From the NCBI RefSeq assembly GCF_002237655.1, contig NZ_NOKT01000025.1:1-64000 (forward strand): a stretch of DNA of 64,000 nucleotides, written 5' to 3'. Shown piece by piece: positions 24,979-34,488 of this stretch (positions are counted from its first letter, which is position 1; each line of letters begins with the position of its first letter). The notes under the pieces were generated by a model that was given only the letters and a program-made list of their open reading frames with translations, was not told the origin of the DNA and ran no database searches. The stretch is from Streptomyces sp. XY006. GTDB lineage: Bacteria; Actinomycetota; Actinomycetes; Streptomycetales; Streptomycetaceae. Both the position numbers and the translations under genes were made by a program.

Positions 24979-26025
24979 CTACCTGACGGCCGTCCTCGGC
25001 TGCTGCTGCGTGATGCAGTGGATGCCCCCGCCGCCGGCGAAGATCGTCCGGGCGTCGACCAGGGTCACGGTCCGCTCGGGGAAGAGGCGGCGGAAGATGC
25101 CCGCGGCGATCTCGTCGCGCGGGTCGTCGAAGCCGCACAGCACCACGCCGCCGTTGCAGAGGTAGTGGTTGATGTACGAGTAGTCGGCCCAGTGGCCGTC
25201 GGCCTCCAGCACGGTCGGGGCGGGGACCTCCACGACCTCCAGACGCCGGCCGCGCGCGTCCGTCTGCGCCTTCAGCAGACCGATGACCTCCCGGGTCACC
25301 TCGTGGTCGGGGTGGGCGGGGTCCGGCTGGGAGTGCGCCACCACGACGCCCGGGCGGGCGAACGCCGCGACGATGTCGACGTGGCCGAGGGTGCCGAAGC
25401 CGTGGGGAGGGTAGTCGCCGGTCAGGCCGCGCGGCAGCCAGATCGCCTTGCGCGTGCCGAGCTGCGCGTGGATCTCGGCCTCGGCCTGCTCCCGGGTCCA
25501 CCCGGGGTTGCGCTCGGGGCCGAGCTGGACCGTCTCGGTGAGCAGGACCGTGCCCTCGCCGTCGACGTGGATCGCCCCGCCCTCGTTGACCAGCGCAGAG
25601 GCGTACGTCCGGGCACCGGCGAGGTCCGCGACGTACCCGGCGATCTTCGCGTCGTGGTCCCAGCGGGCCCACTCCTGGGCGCCCCAGCCGTTGAACGTCC
25701 AGTCGACGGCGGCCAGTTCACCGCGTCCGTCGATGAGGAAGGTCGGGCCGATGTCACGCATCCAGGCGTCGTCGAGGTCCCGTTCGACGGTGTCGACGTC
25801 CGGCCCGAGCAGGGCCGCGGCCTCGGCGGCCTGTCCCGGACCGCACACCACCGTCACCGGCTCGAAGCGGCGCACCGCGCGGGCGACCGACGCCCAGGCC
25901 GCGCGGGCGGCGGCGAGTTCGCCGGGGTCGTCGAAGGTGGGGTTGGGGGACGGCCAGGCCATCCAGGTGCGCTCGTGCGGAGCCCATTCGGCGGGCATGC
26001 GGAAGCCGTCGGCGGCTGCGGGCAT
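24979..26025 (-). CDS. Agmatine deiminase family protein
   Basis: A 348-residue guanidine-modifying hydrolase of the agmatine deiminase/peptidyl-arginine deiminase family, converting agmatine to N-carbamoylputrescine and ammonia. Family blocks include RTWMAWP, DDAWMRDIGPTFL, WTFNGWG, NEGGAIHVDGEGT, HVDIVAAFARPG, and the C-terminal catalytic GGGGIHCITQQQP with the nucleophilic Cys. The ATG at 26025 is eight bases after the ureC stop, with GAGGT as ribosome site, so it is the third cistron of the urease-like operon. Combination with a urease-like enzyme suggests a pathway releasing nitrogen from guanidino or ureido compounds. Confidence 0.88.
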   Translation of the reverse strand: MPAAADGFRMPAEWAPHERTWMAWPSPNPTFDDPGELAAARAAWASVARAVRRFEPVTVVCGPGQAAEAAALLGPDVDTVERDLDDAWMRDIGPTFLIDGRGELAAVDWTFNGWGAQEWARWDHDAKIAGYVADLAGARTYASALVNEGGAIHVDGEGTVLLTETVQLGPERNPGWTREQAEAEIHAQLGTRKAIWLPRGLTGDYPPHGFGTLGHVDIVAAFARPGVVVAHSQPDPAHPDHEVTREVIGLLKAQTDARGRRLEVVEVPAPTVLEADGHWADYSYINHYLCNGGVVLCGFDDPRDEIAAGIFRRLFPERTVTLVDARTIFAGGGGIHCITQQQPRTAVR

Positions 26026-26033
26026 CGTTGACC

Positions 26034-27746
26034 TCAGAGGAAGTAGAGACGGTTGAGGGAGACGGACTCGGCCGGCCGGGAGCGCAGCGGCTCGCCGTCG
26101 AGGGTGACCAGACCGGTGCGCTGGTCGACGTCCACGGACCCGGTGCGGGAGTTGAGGCGCAGGTCGGCGGGGCCGATGCCGCGCGTGCCGCGCACCGCGA
26201 CCCTGCGCCGGCGGGTGGGCAGCAGGTCGTGCCCCTGGTCGACGGCGGCCTGCGCGACGAAGGCCACCGAGATCTCGGCCGGCGTCGCCCCGTGCGCACC
26301 GAACTGCGGTCCCAGCACGAGGGGTTCGCAGGTGTCGGTCGCCGCGTTCGGGTCGCCGGTCACGCCGTAGGCCGGGAAGCCGGCCTTGAGCACGAGCTGC
26401 GGCTTGGCGCCGAAGTACTCCGGGCGCCACAGCACGATGTCGGCGAGCTTGCCCACCTCCAGCGACCCGACCTCGTGCGCCAGGCCGTGGGCGATGGCCG
26501 GGTTGATGGTCAGCTTGGCGATGTAGCGCAGGACGCGCTCGTTGTCGTGGCCGACGCCGGGGTCGCCGAGCTCGGCCTTCATCTTCCCGGCCATGGCGAA
26601 GGTGCGGCGGACCGTCTCGCCGGCGCGGCCCATGCCCTGCGCGTCCGAGGAGGTGATGCCGATGGCGCCCAGGTCGTGCAGGACGTCCTCGGCGCCCATG
26701 GTCCCGGCGCGGATGCGGTCGCGGGCCATGGCGGCGTCGCCGGGCAGGTCGGTCTTGAGGTCGTGGACGGAGACGATCATGCCGTAGTGCTCGGCGACGG
26801 CGTCCCGGCCGAAGGGCAGGGTCGGGTTGGTGGAGGAGCCGATGACGTTCGGGACGCCCGCCATCTTCAGGACGTTGGGGACGTGCCCGCCGCCGCAGCC
26901 CTCGATGTGGAAGGCGTGGATGGTCCGGCCCTCCAGCACGCACAGGGTGTCCTCCACGGAGAGGCACTCGTTCAGGCCGTCGCTGTGCAGGGCGACCTGG
27001 ACGTCGTGCTCCTCGGCGACGCGCAGGGCGGTGTCCAGGGCGCGGGTGTGGGCGCCCATGTCCTCGTGCACCTTGAAGCCCGAGGCGCCGCCCTCGGCGA
27101 GGGCCTCCACCAGGGGTGCCTCGTGCGAGGAGGAACCCCGGCCGAGGAAGCCGATGTTGACGGGCCAGGCGTCGAAGGCGCCGAACGCGTGCCGCAGCGC
27201 CCAGGGGGAGTTGACGCCCACACCCCACACGGGCCCGAACTCCTGCCCGATGATCGTGGTCACGCCGGAGGCGAGCGAGGCCTCCATGATGCGCGGCGAC
27301 AGCAGGTGGACGTGGGTGTCGACGGCTCCGGCGGTGGCGATGAGCCCCTCACCGGAGACGATCGAGGTGCCCGTGCCGACGACGACGTCGACCCCGTCGA
27401 GCGTGTCGGGGTTCCCGGCCCGCCCGATCGCGTGGATGCGGCCCTCACGGATGCCGAGGGAGACCTTGCGGATGCCCTGTGCGGCGTCGATCACCACGAC
27501 GTTGCTGATCACGACGTCACAGGTGTCCCGGACGGCGGCGGCCTTGAGGTGCAGTCCGTCGCGGGCGGTCTTGCCGAACCCGGCGAGGAACTCGTCCCCG
27601 TGCCGCTGGGAGTCCGACTCGACGCGGACGGTCAGCCCGGAGTCGCCGAGGCGGACGCGGTCCCCGGCGCGGGGGCCGTGGGTGGCGGCGTACTCGTACG
27701 GGGTGAGCCGGCGGGCCTGTGCCGGGTGTCCTCCTGGGCGGCTCAT
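26034..27746 (-). CDS. ureC: Urease alpha subunit homologue, divergent active-site flap
   Basis: A 570-residue urease alpha homologue. Metal ligands are all present: His145 and His147 (DTHVHL), carbamylated Lys225 (GFKVHED), His254 (ALHSD), His280 (AFHIEG) and Asp368 (TSSDAQ); His227 matches substrate-binding His219 of Klebsiella. The mobile flap, MVCHHL in classical ureases, reads IVSVHDL: the flap Cys is Val327, His320 is kept as His328 and the next His is Asp329. The start overlaps the ureAB stop by four bases. No ureD, E, F or G genes are in the window. It may still be a urease or act on another ureido compound. Confidence 0.9.
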   Translation of the reverse strand: MSRPGGHPAQARRLTPYEYAATHGPRAGDRVRLGDSGLTVRVESDSQRHGDEFLAGFGKTARDGLHLKAAAVRDTCDVVISNVVVIDAAQGIRKVSLGIREGRIHAIGRAGNPDTLDGVDVVVGTGTSIVSGEGLIATAGAVDTHVHLLSPRIMEASLASGVTTIIGQEFGPVWGVGVNSPWALRHAFGAFDAWPVNIGFLGRGSSSHEAPLVEALAEGGASGFKVHEDMGAHTRALDTALRVAEEHDVQVALHSDGLNECLSVEDTLCVLEGRTIHAFHIEGCGGGHVPNVLKMAGVPNVIGSSTNPTLPFGRDAVAEHYGMIVSVHDLKTDLPGDAAMARDRIRAGTMGAEDVLHDLGAIGITSSDAQGMGRAGETVRRTFAMAGKMKAELGDPGVGHDNERVLRYIAKLTINPAIAHGLAHEVGSLEVGKLADIVLWRPEYFGAKPQLVLKAGFPAYGVTGDPNAATDTCEPLVLGPQFGAHGATPAEISVAFVAQAAVDQGHDLLPTRRRRVAVRGTRGIGPADLRLNSRTGSVDVDQRTGLVTLDGEPLRSRPAESVSLNRLYFL

Positions 27747-28447
27747 CGCCCGACCTCCTGCTCGGGTGTGTCCGGTACGCCGAGATAGCCGCAGGCGGCG
27801 GCGCGGCGCAGTGCCTCCTCGCGGGCGCCCGGGGCGTCCAGCGGTCCGTCGACCAGCCCGGCGAAGCCGATCGCGATCCGGTCGCCGCCGATCGGCACCA
27901 GCCCGACCTCGGCGCTCTGTCCCGGTCCGAACCGCACCGAGGACCCGGCGGGCACGGCGAGCCGCATGCCGTAGGCCCGCTCGCGGGCGAAGTCCAGGCG
28001 CGGGTTGGCCTCGAAGAAGTGGAAGTGGGAGGTGACGGAGACCGGCACAGTGGCGGTGTTCAGCACCGTCAGCCGCACCTGCGGCTCCGGCTCGGCGTGC
28101 TCCGGCCCGGGCAGCAGCGCGCCCGGCGCCTCGGGTCCGCTGCCGCCGCCGATGGGGTCGGAGACGACCGCGAGCCGCGAGCCGTCGTCGAAGACCGCCT
28201 CGACGTGGACCTCGGTGACGACGTCGGCCACACCGGGCAGCACGTCGTCGGGCCCCAGGACGGACCGGGCGGCCTCGACGGCCTCCGCGAGCCGTCGGCC
28301 GTCCCGGGCGGCCTCGCACACCGTGTCGGCGATGAGCGCGGTCGCCTCGGGGACGTTCAGCCTGAGCCCTCTGGCCCTGCGGGCGCGGGCCAGCTCGGCG
28401 GCGCCGAAGAGCAGCAGCCGGTCGCGTTCGGTCGGGGTCAGCCGCAT
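27743..28447 (-). CDS. ureAB: Fused urease gamma and beta subunit
   Basis: A 234-residue fusion. Residues 1-100 are the gamma subunit (MRLTPTERDRLLLFGAAELA ... GLRLNVPEATALIAD ... LPGVADVV). Residues about 120-215 are the beta subunit (VRLTVLNTATVPVSVTSHFHFFEANPRLDFARERAYGMRLAVPAGSSVRFGPGQ). Fused gamma-beta chains occur in several urease families, including Helicobacter. It is the first cistron, overlapping ureC by ATGA. The first 8-bp operator-like palindrome begins 13 bases upstream of its start. Confidence 0.92.
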   Translation of the reverse strand: MRLTPTERDRLLLFGAAELARARRARGLRLNVPEATALIADTVCEAARDGRRLAEAVEAARSVLGPDDVLPGVADVVTEVHVEAVFDDGSRLAVVSDPIGGGSGPEAPGALLPGPEHAEPEPQVRLTVLNTATVPVSVTSHFHFFEANPRLDFARERAYGMRLAVPAGSSVRFGPGQSAEVGLVPIGGDRIAIGFAGLVDGPLDAPGAREEALRRAAACGYLGVPDTPEQEVGR

Positions 28448-28459
28448 GTCACTCCCTCC

Positions 28460-28547
28460 GTTTAGAGCATCACTCTAAACATGAAATTCCTGTCACCGGA
28501 AGGTTGACGGAGGACCATCGTGCACATCACATTGAACGTCGTTCTAA
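28460..28547. promoter_or_regulatory. Operator-like palindromes between ureAB and the NCS1 permease
   Basis: GTTTAGAG (28460-28467), five bases, CTCTAAAC (28473-28480) is a perfect inverted repeat. A related site TTGAACGTCGTTCTAA lies at 28532-28547, with GAACG-T-CGTTC perfect at its core. Both are AT-rich in a GC-rich setting and lie in the 115-bp divergent gap. The nearby TetR protein is a candidate binder. Confidence 0.65.
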
Positions 28548-28562
28548 CCGAGGGAGACCAGC

Positions 28563-30023
28563 ATGCCGATCGAACAGCGCGGAGTCGACACCATCCCCGA
28601 GGAGGAACGCACCAGCGGGCCACGCGACCTCGTCTCGATCCTGCTGGGCTCCAACCTCTGCCTGGGCGTGATCGTCTTCGGCTGGCTGCCGCCGTCCTTC
28701 GGTCTCGACTGGTGGTCGTCGGTCGGCGCCGTGCTGGCGGGCACGGTGGTGGGCGTGGTGTTCACCGCCCCGCTGGCGCTGGTCTCCCTGCGCACCGGCA
28801 CCAACCTCTCGACGTCCTCCGGCGCCCAGTTCGGGGTCCGGGGCCGCCTGGTCGGTTCGGTGGTCGGGCTGCTGCTGGCCCTCGGCTACACCGCGCTGAC
28901 CGTGTGGATCGGCGGGGACGTGATGGTGGGCGTACTGGGCCGGCTGGCCGGGCTGCCGCAGGGCGACACGGCCTACGCGCTCGTCTACGGGCTGCTCGCC
29001 GCGGCCACCGTCGCGGGCGCGGTCCACGGCTACCGGGTGCTGCTCGCGATGTCCCGCGCCCTGGCGTTCGGCATGACGGCCCTGCTGGCGCTCGGGGTGA
29101 TCGCCTACGCCCCCGGCTTCACGACGGCCGCGCTGCCGGAGGCCGGCGGCTACCTGCTGGGCGGGTTCTGGCCGACGTGGCTGCTCGCGGCCGTGGCGGC
29201 CGGACTGTCCGGCCCGGTCGCCTTCATCACCCTGCTCGGCGACTACACCCGCTACATCTCACCGGCCCGCCACTCCTCGCGCCGGGTGCTGCACGCGACC
29301 TGGCTGGGGCTGATGCTGGGGCTGCTGGTGCCGCAGCTGTTCGGCACGTTCACGGCCTACGCGGCCCGGGCCGCCCTCGACTACGCGGGCCCGCTGGTCG
29401 ACGCGGCCCCCGGCTGGTACCTGGTCCCGCTGCTGCTCGCGGCCTCGGCGGGCTCGGTCGGCAACGCGGGTCTGATGCTGTACTCGATGGGCCTGGACCT
29501 GGACGCGATCCTGCCGCGCGCCTCCCGGGCGCGGGCGACGTACACGGTCGCGGTGGTGGCCACGGCCGCCGTCTTCGCCGGGCACTACCACTCGACCGCG
29601 CAGGACGCGATGACGTCGTTCGTGCTGCTCCTGACGGCGATCGGCACGCCGTGGGCGGTCATCACCCTCATCGGCTTCGCCCGCTGCGGCGGGGTCTACG
29701 ACGCGGACGCCCTCCAGGTCTTCAACCGCCGCGCGCGGGGCGGCGTCTACTGGTACCGCGGCGGCTGGCACGTCCCGGCGACCCTCTCCTGGGCGGCCGG
29801 CGCGACGGTGGGCGTCCTGGCGGTGTCCCTGCCGACGTACCAGGGCCCGCTGCTGGCCCTGACGGGCGGGGTGGACGTGAGCTTCCTGCTGTCGGGCCTG
29901 GTGGGAGGGGCGGCGTACCTGCTGTCGACCCCGGGGTCCGGGTCGGCGGGAAGGGACCGTCGGGTGGACGGAACGCCCGCACACGGGGCCGACACGGAGG
30001 ACGCGCCGCACGCGACGCGGTGA
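28563..30023 (+). CDS. NCS1 family nucleobase/allantoin-type permease
   Basis: A 486-residue membrane protein with about 12 hydrophobic segments, matching the nucleobase:cation symporter-1 (CodB/PurP-like) family; motifs include LLGSNLCLGVIVFG in the first helix, GAQFGVRGR and LLGDYTRYISP. The ATG follows GGGAG. It is divergent from the urease-like operon with shared operator-like sites, so it probably imports the nitrogen compound that the operon degrades: cytosine, purine, allantoin or hydantoin by homology, substrate not determinable. The hydrophilic C-terminus is about 40 residues. Confidence 0.88.
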   Translation: MPIEQRGVDTIPEEERTSGPRDLVSILLGSNLCLGVIVFGWLPPSFGLDWWSSVGAVLAGTVVGVVFTAPLALVSLRTGTNLSTSSGAQFGVRGRLVGSVVGLLLALGYTALTVWIGGDVMVGVLGRLAGLPQGDTAYALVYGLLAAATVAGAVHGYRVLLAMSRALAFGMTALLALGVIAYAPGFTTAALPEAGGYLLGGFWPTWLLAAVAAGLSGPVAFITLLGDYTRYISPARHSSRRVLHATWLGLMLGLLVPQLFGTFTAYAARAALDYAGPLVDAAPGWYLVPLLLAASAGSVGNAGLMLYSMGLDLDAILPRASRARATYTVAVVATAAVFAGHYHSTAQDAMTSFVLLLTAIGTPWAVITLIGFARCGGVYDADALQVFNRRARGGVYWYRGGWHVPATLSWAAGATVGVLAVSLPTYQGPLLALTGGVDVSFLLSGLVGGAAYLLSTPGSGSAGRDRRVDGTPAHGADTEDAPHATR

Positions 30024-30162
30024 TGCATCGCGAGGGCGGCGGCCGGGGCCGAAGGCCAAAGGACCCGGTCGGAGGCCGAGAGCCGGGTGTCCGCGAGGCG
30101 GGTCCGGCTTCCTGTCCGGCCGATTCGGGTGGTGGGTGGGTGAAGACCGGGAGGCCGGCGGT

Positions 30163-30181
30163 CCGGGGGCGGAGCCCCCGG
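30163..30181. terminator. Hairpin between convergent permease and ilvE
   Basis: CCGGGGGC (30163-30170), loop GGA, GCCCCCGG (30174-30181) is a perfect stem shared by the two convergent transcripts. Confidence 0.7.
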
Positions 30182-30195
30182 GGCCAGGAGGGCGC

Positions 30196-31284
30196 CTAGC
30201 CCAGCTGGTGCATCCAGCCGTGCTTGTCCTCGGCCGTGCCCCGCTGGATGTCCAGCAGCGCCTGCCGCAGCCTCAGCGTGACCTCGCCCGGCTCTCCCCC
30301 GCTCTGCTTCCACTCGGCCCCGGCCCGCTTCACCGTCCCGACCGGCGTGATGACCGCGGCCGTACCGCAGGCGAACACCTCGGTCAGCGACCCGTTCTCC
30401 GAGTCCCGCTGCCACTGGTCGGCCGAGATCCGGCCCTCCTCGGCCTCGTACCCGAGGTCACGGGCGACGGTGAGCAGGGAGTCGCGCGTGACACCTTCCA
30501 GGATCGAACCGGTCAGGGACGGCGTGACGATCTTGTTCCCGTACACGAAGTACAGGTTCATGCCGCCGAGCTCCTCGACCCAGGTGTGCTCCACCGCGTC
30601 GAGGTAGCAGACCTGGTCGCAGCCCTTCGTCGCGGCCTCGGCCTGCGCCAGCAGGGACGCCGCGTAGTTGCCGCCGGTCTTCGCGTCGCCCATGCCGCCG
30701 GGGACCGCGCGGACCCGGTCCTCGGAGACCCAGATGGAGACCGGCTTCACCCCGCCCGGGAAGTAGGCGCCGGCCGGCGAGGCGATCACCAGGAACAGGT
30801 ACTCGTTGGCCGGCTTCACGCCCAGCCCGACCTCGGTCGCGATCATGAACGGGCGCAGGTACAGGGACTCCTCGCCGCCGTGGGCCGGCACCCACGCCTT
30901 GTCCTGCGCGACCAGCGCGTCGCACGCCTCGATGAACGTCTCCACGGGCAGCTCGGGCATCGCGAGGCGGCGCGCGGAGCGCTGGAACCGCTCGGCGTTC
31001 TTCTCCGGACGGAACGTGGCGACCGAGCCGTCGGGGCGGCGGTAGGCCTTCAGGCCCTCGAAGATCTCCTGCGCGTAGTGCAGGACCGTGGTGGCCGGGT
31101 CGAGGGAGATCGGCGCGTACGGCACGAGCTGGCCGTCGTGCCAGCCGCGGCCCTCCGTCCACTTGATCGTCACCATGTGGTCGGTGAAGTGGCGGCCGAA
31201 CCCGGGGTTGGCCAGGATCGCCTCCCGCTCGGCGGCGGAGAGCGGGTTGGCGGAGGGCTTGAGCTCGATCGTGGGCGTCGTCAT
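30196..31284 (-). CDS. ilvE: Branched-chain amino acid aminotransferase
   Basis: A 362-residue PLP fold-type IV aminotransferase that makes the last step of Ile, Leu and Val synthesis and the first of their degradation. Lys202 ([12 protein letters not shown]) binds PLP, with the same position and context as mammalian mitochondrial BCAT. Further marks are [25 protein letters not shown] and [12 protein letters not shown]. It follows leuB on the minus strand after a 240-bp gap, so has its own or a shared promoter. Length is normal. Confidence 0.95.
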   Translation of the reverse strand: MTTPTIELKPSANPLSAAEREAILANPGFGRHFTDHMVTIKWTEGRGWHDGQLVPYAPISLDPATTVLHYAQEIFEGLKAYRRPDGSVATFRPEKNAERFQRSARRLAMPELPVETFIEACDALVAQDKAWVPAHGGEESLYLRPFMIATEVGLGVKPANEYLFLVIASPAGAYFPGGVKPVSIWVSEDRVRAVPGGMGDAKTGGNYAASLLAQAEAATKGCDQVCYLDAVEHTWVEELGGMNLYFVYGNKIVTPSLTGSILEGVTRDSLLTVARDLGYEAEEGRISADQWQRDSENGSLTEVFACGTAAVITPVGTVKRAGAEWKQSGGEPGEVTLRLRQALLDIQRGTAEDKHGWMHQLG

Positions 31285-31526
31285 GGGTTGATGTCCTTCA
31301 CCGGTTGTAGTGACGGGCCGCGCTCGGTACCGCGCTGATGGTGACCAGTGCTAGGACGTCCGAGCATTCCCTCATTCCGCGGCCTTGCGTTCGATTATCG
31401 CCCGGGGGCGGCGGCGGAAGGAACGGGGTGAATCCGGCCCGGTGGTCGATGGTGGCACCCGGCGGGAACACACGGAAGCCGCCGGACGCGGATGCGACCC
31501 GGCGGCTTGCGGAAAGCGGCGGCGGG

Positions 31527-32570
31527 TCAGCCGGCTACGCGTACGGCGAGGGCGTCGCCGATCTCCGAGGTGGAACGCGCGGGCTTGCCGGCCCGCTCGC
31601 CGAGGTCGGCGGCGACCGCCTCGTCGATGCGGGCGGCCTCGGCCTCCAGGCCGAGGTGGCGCAGCAGCAGGGCGACGGACAGCACGGTGGCGGTCGGGTC
31701 GGCCTTGCCCTGGCCGGCGATGTCCGGGGCCGAGCCGTGCACGGGCTCGAACATCGAGGGGAACTCGCCGGACGGGTTGATGTTGCCGCTGGCGGCGACG
31801 CCGATGCCGCCGGAGACGGCCGCGGCGAGGTCGGTGACGATGTCGCCGAAGAGGTTGTCCGTGACGATCACGTCGAAGCGCTCGGGCTGCGTGACCAGGA
31901 AGATGGTCGCCGCGTCCACGTGCATGTACTCGGTGGTGACCTCGGGGTACTCCTCGGCCACCTTGTTGAAGATGTTCGTCCACAGGTGGCCGGCGAAGGT
32001 CAGCACGTTGTTCTTGTGGATCAGCGCCAGCTTCTTGCGGGGGCGGGCCTGGGCGCGGGCGAAGGCGTCCCGGACCACGCGCTCGACACCGAAGGCCGTG
32101 TTCACGGAGACCTCGGTGGCGACCTCGTGCTCGGTGCCCTTGCGGATCGTGCCGCCGTTGCCGGTGTACGGGCCCTCGGTGCCCTCGCGGACCACGACGA
32201 AGTCGATGGCCGGCTCACCCTTGAGGGGCGTCTCCACGCCCGGCAGGAGCTTGGACGGGCGCAGGTTGACGTGGTGGTCGAAGGCGAAGCGGAGCTTGAG
32301 CAGGAAGCCGCGCTCCAGGACGCCGGACGGCACGGAGGGGTCGCCGATCGCGCCGAGCAGGATGGCGTCGTGCTGCTTCAGGGCGTCGAGGTCGGCGTCG
32401 GTGAGGGTCTCACCGGTGGCGTGGTAGCGCCGGGCGCCGAAGTCGTACTCCTTGGTCTCCAGCTTCACATCCTGCGGAAGGACGGCGGAGAGGACCTTCA
32501 GGCCTTCGGCCACGACCTCCTGGCCGATGCCGTCACCGGGGATCACTGCGAGATTGATGCTGCGAGACAT
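31527..32570 (-). CDS. leuB: 3-Isopropylmalate dehydrogenase
   Basis: A 347-residue NAD-dependent beta-decarboxylating dehydrogenase of leucine synthesis. Visible motifs are the start [45 protein letters not shown], and the substrate and Mg-binding [30 protein letters not shown]. The GTG-free ATG start is clear and the length typical for the actinobacterial short form. Upstream of ilvE on the same strand, consistent with branched-chain amino acid supply. Confidence 0.95.
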   Translation of the reverse strand: MSRSINLAVIPGDGIGQEVVAEGLKVLSAVLPQDVKLETKEYDFGARRYHATGETLTDADLDALKQHDAILLGAIGDPSVPSGVLERGFLLKLRFAFDHHVNLRPSKLLPGVETPLKGEPAIDFVVVREGTEGPYTGNGGTIRKGTEHEVATEVSVNTAFGVERVVRDAFARAQARPRKKLALIHKNNVLTFAGHLWTNIFNKVAEEYPEVTTEYMHVDAATIFLVTQPERFDVIVTDNLFGDIVTDLAAAVSGGIGVAASGNINPSGEFPSMFEPVHGSAPDIAGQGKADPTATVLSVALLLRHLGLEAEAARIDEAVAADLGERAGKPARSTSEIGDALAVRVAG

Positions 32571-32713
32571 GCGGGCACCCTACTCCTCGTCCCATGGGAT
32601 GACACGAGGTGTCCGAGATGCGGACACCCGCCCGGGTGACCGCACGCGGCCGTCGACCGCCGTTCACCCGTATGTGTTGCGGCCGTTGGCCTCCGCTGGG
32701 AAGTTCACTGGCC

Positions 32714-34294
32714 ATGGAGATCCCCCACTTCGGCATCCCGCCCGAGCTCGCCCGCCGGATGAGCATGGCGGAGCAGCACGAGTACCTGCGCACGCGCCTG
32801 TCGCGGCGGCGCACGCTGGTGACCGCGGGCGCGGTGGCGAGCGGACTGCTGACCGGCTGCGGCTCGGGCTCGGACGCCGGCCGCGGCGGCCCCACGGCGG
32901 CGACGCGGAGCCCCGCGCCCGGCACGTCCGCGACGCCCGGGTCCTTCGTCACGCCCTTCGGCCGTCATCTCGCCTTCGGCGCCGACCCGAAGACGCAGAT
33001 GCGGATCTCCTGGCAGGTGCCGCTCGCGGTGCGGAAGCCGTACGTCCGGGTGGGCCTGCGCCCCGACGACCTCGGCCGCAGGGTCGAGGCCGAGCTGCGC
33101 GACCTGCGCACCCCGGAGCTGAAGGGCGTCCGGCCTGCGGTCGAGCAGTACTACCTGCACGCGGCGCTGGACGGCCTGCGCCCGGGCACGACGTACTACT
33201 ACGGCGTCGGCCACGAGGGCTTCGACCCCGCCTCGCCGCGGCACCGGTCGACCGTCACGTCCTTCCGCACGGCGCCGGCGAGTCCGCCCGAGCGGTTCGT
33301 GTTCACCGCGTTCGGCGACCAGGGCGTCGGTGAGGAGGCGGCGCTCAACGACCGTACGCTGCTGCGGCGCCGGCCCGCCTTCCACCTCCACGCGGGCGAC
33401 ATCTGCTACGCCGACCCGACCGGCAAGGGCAAGGAGTCGGACGTGTTCGACGCGGGCCAGTGGGACCGGTTCCTGAAGCAGACCGAACCGGTGGCCAGGT
33501 CGGTGCCGTGGATGGTGACGACCGGCAACCACGACATGGAGGCCTGGTACTCCCCCGACGGCTACGGCGGCCAACTCGCCCGTTTCTCCCTGCCGGAGAG
33601 CGGCTTCGACCCGCGCACGGCCCCGGGCGTCTACTCCTTCACGTACGGCAACGTCGGCGTGGTCGCGCTCGACGCCAACGACGTGTCGTACGAGATCCCC
33701 GCCAACTACGGCTACACGGAGGGGAGGCAGACGCGGTGGCTGGACCGCACGCTCGGCGAGCTGCGGTCCGCGAAGGACGTCGACTTCATCGTCGTCTTCT
33801 TCCACCACTGCGCGTACTCGACGTCCACGCACGCCTCCGACGGCGGGGTGCGCGCCGCGTGGCTGCCGCTGTTCGCCCGGCACGAGGTCGACCTGGTCGT
33901 CAACGGCCACAACCACGTCTACGAGCGGACCGACGCCATCCGCGGCGGCGAGGTGGGCAGGCCGGTACCCGTCGGCGGCACGACCGATCCGCGGCGGGAC
34001 GGCATCGTCTACGTCACCGCGGGCGGCGGCGGCAAGGAGCTGTACGGCTTCCCGGGCGGGGTGAAGGAGAGCTACGAGGGCAACACCGCCGACCACGAGG
34101 CGGTGGACTCGTTCCACTGGACCAGGTCGCGGGAGACGCGGGCGGAGTCGGTGCAGTGGTCACGGGTGCGCTACCGCGGCTTCTCGTTCCTCTCGGTGGA
34201 GGCGGTGAGCGGTGCCGCGCCGAGGCTGGAGGTGTCTGCGCTCACCTCGCGCGGTGAACGGATCGACCATTTCGAGGTGCGGCGCGGGGCGTGA
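32714..34294 (+). CDS. Purple-acid-phosphatase-like metallophosphoesterase, Tat lipoprotein
   Basis: A 526-residue exported phosphatase. The N-terminus holds RLSRRRTLVTAGAVASG followed by LLTGC, a twin-arginine signal with lipobox, so it is probably anchored outside the membrane. A fibronectin-like N-terminal purple-acid-phosphatase domain (about 85-195) precedes the metallophosphatase domain with AFGDQG, HAGDICYADP, TTGNHDME, VVFFHHCAYST and VNGHNHVYER, the metal-binding set. The ATG at 32714 has GGGAAG upstream. Likely role is phosphate scavenging from organic esters. A hairpin overlaps the stop codon. Confidence 0.9.
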   Translation: MEIPHFGIPPELARRMSMAEQHEYLRTRLSRRRTLVTAGAVASGLLTGCGSGSDAGRGGPTAATRSPAPGTSATPGSFVTPFGRHLAFGADPKTQMRISWQVPLAVRKPYVRVGLRPDDLGRRVEAELRDLRTPELKGVRPAVEQYYLHAALDGLRPGTTYYYGVGHEGFDPASPRHRSTVTSFRTAPASPPERFVFTAFGDQGVGEEAALNDRTLLRRRPAFHLHAGDICYADPTGKGKESDVFDAGQWDRFLKQTEPVARSVPWMVTTGNHDMEAWYSPDGYGGQLARFSLPESGFDPRTAPGVYSFTYGNVGVVALDANDVSYEIPANYGYTEGRQTRWLDRTLGELRSAKDVDFIVVFFHHCAYSTSTHASDGGVRAAWLPLFARHEVDLVVNGHNHVYERTDAIRGGEVGRPVPVGGTTDPRRDGIVYVTAGGGGKELYGFPGGVKESYEGNTADHEAVDSFHWTRSRETRAESVQWSRVRYRGFSFLSVEAVSGAAPRLEVSALTSRGERIDHFEVRRGA

Positions 34295-34309
34295 GGCCCC
34301 GCACCGCAC
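34277..34309 (+). terminator. Hairpin overlapping the phosphatase stop codon
   Basis: GTGCGGCGCGGGGC (34277-34290) and GCCCCGCACCGCAC (34296-34309) form a 14-bp stem with one mismatch; the TGA stop lies in its loop. Confidence 0.65.
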
Positions 34310-34356
34310 CCCGTCGGGCGCGGCTCCCGGTCGGGGTGGTGCGGCTGTGGTGCGGC

Positions 34357-34488
34357 TCAGTGGCCGGTGGATCCGCCGTTGTCCCTGCGGTCGAGGGCGC
34401 GCTGCAGCGCGGCGGCGGCGTTCTTCCGGTCGGACTCGGTCGTACGGGAAACGTGACGGACTCGGCGGCGGACGGTCGTCTCGGCCAT
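34357..34488 (-). CDS. Small basic protein, 43 residues, unknown
   Basis: A short open frame, MAETTVRRRVRHVSRTTESD..., highly basic in its first third and with a helical-looking middle (RKNAAAALQRALDRRD). Ribosome site is only moderate (GGAG about 11 bases upstream). Small basic proteins of this look recur in Streptomyces annotations. No function can be proposed. It is on the opposite strand to the upstream phosphatase. Confidence 0.45.
   Translation of the reverse strand: MAETTVRRRVRHVSRTTESDRKNAAAALQRALDRRDNGGSTGH

Noticed and set aside
26028-27788. A 586-codon plus-strand frame opposite ureC
   Set aside because: It is the antisense shadow of ureC; ureC keeps all metal-binding motifs on the minus strand.
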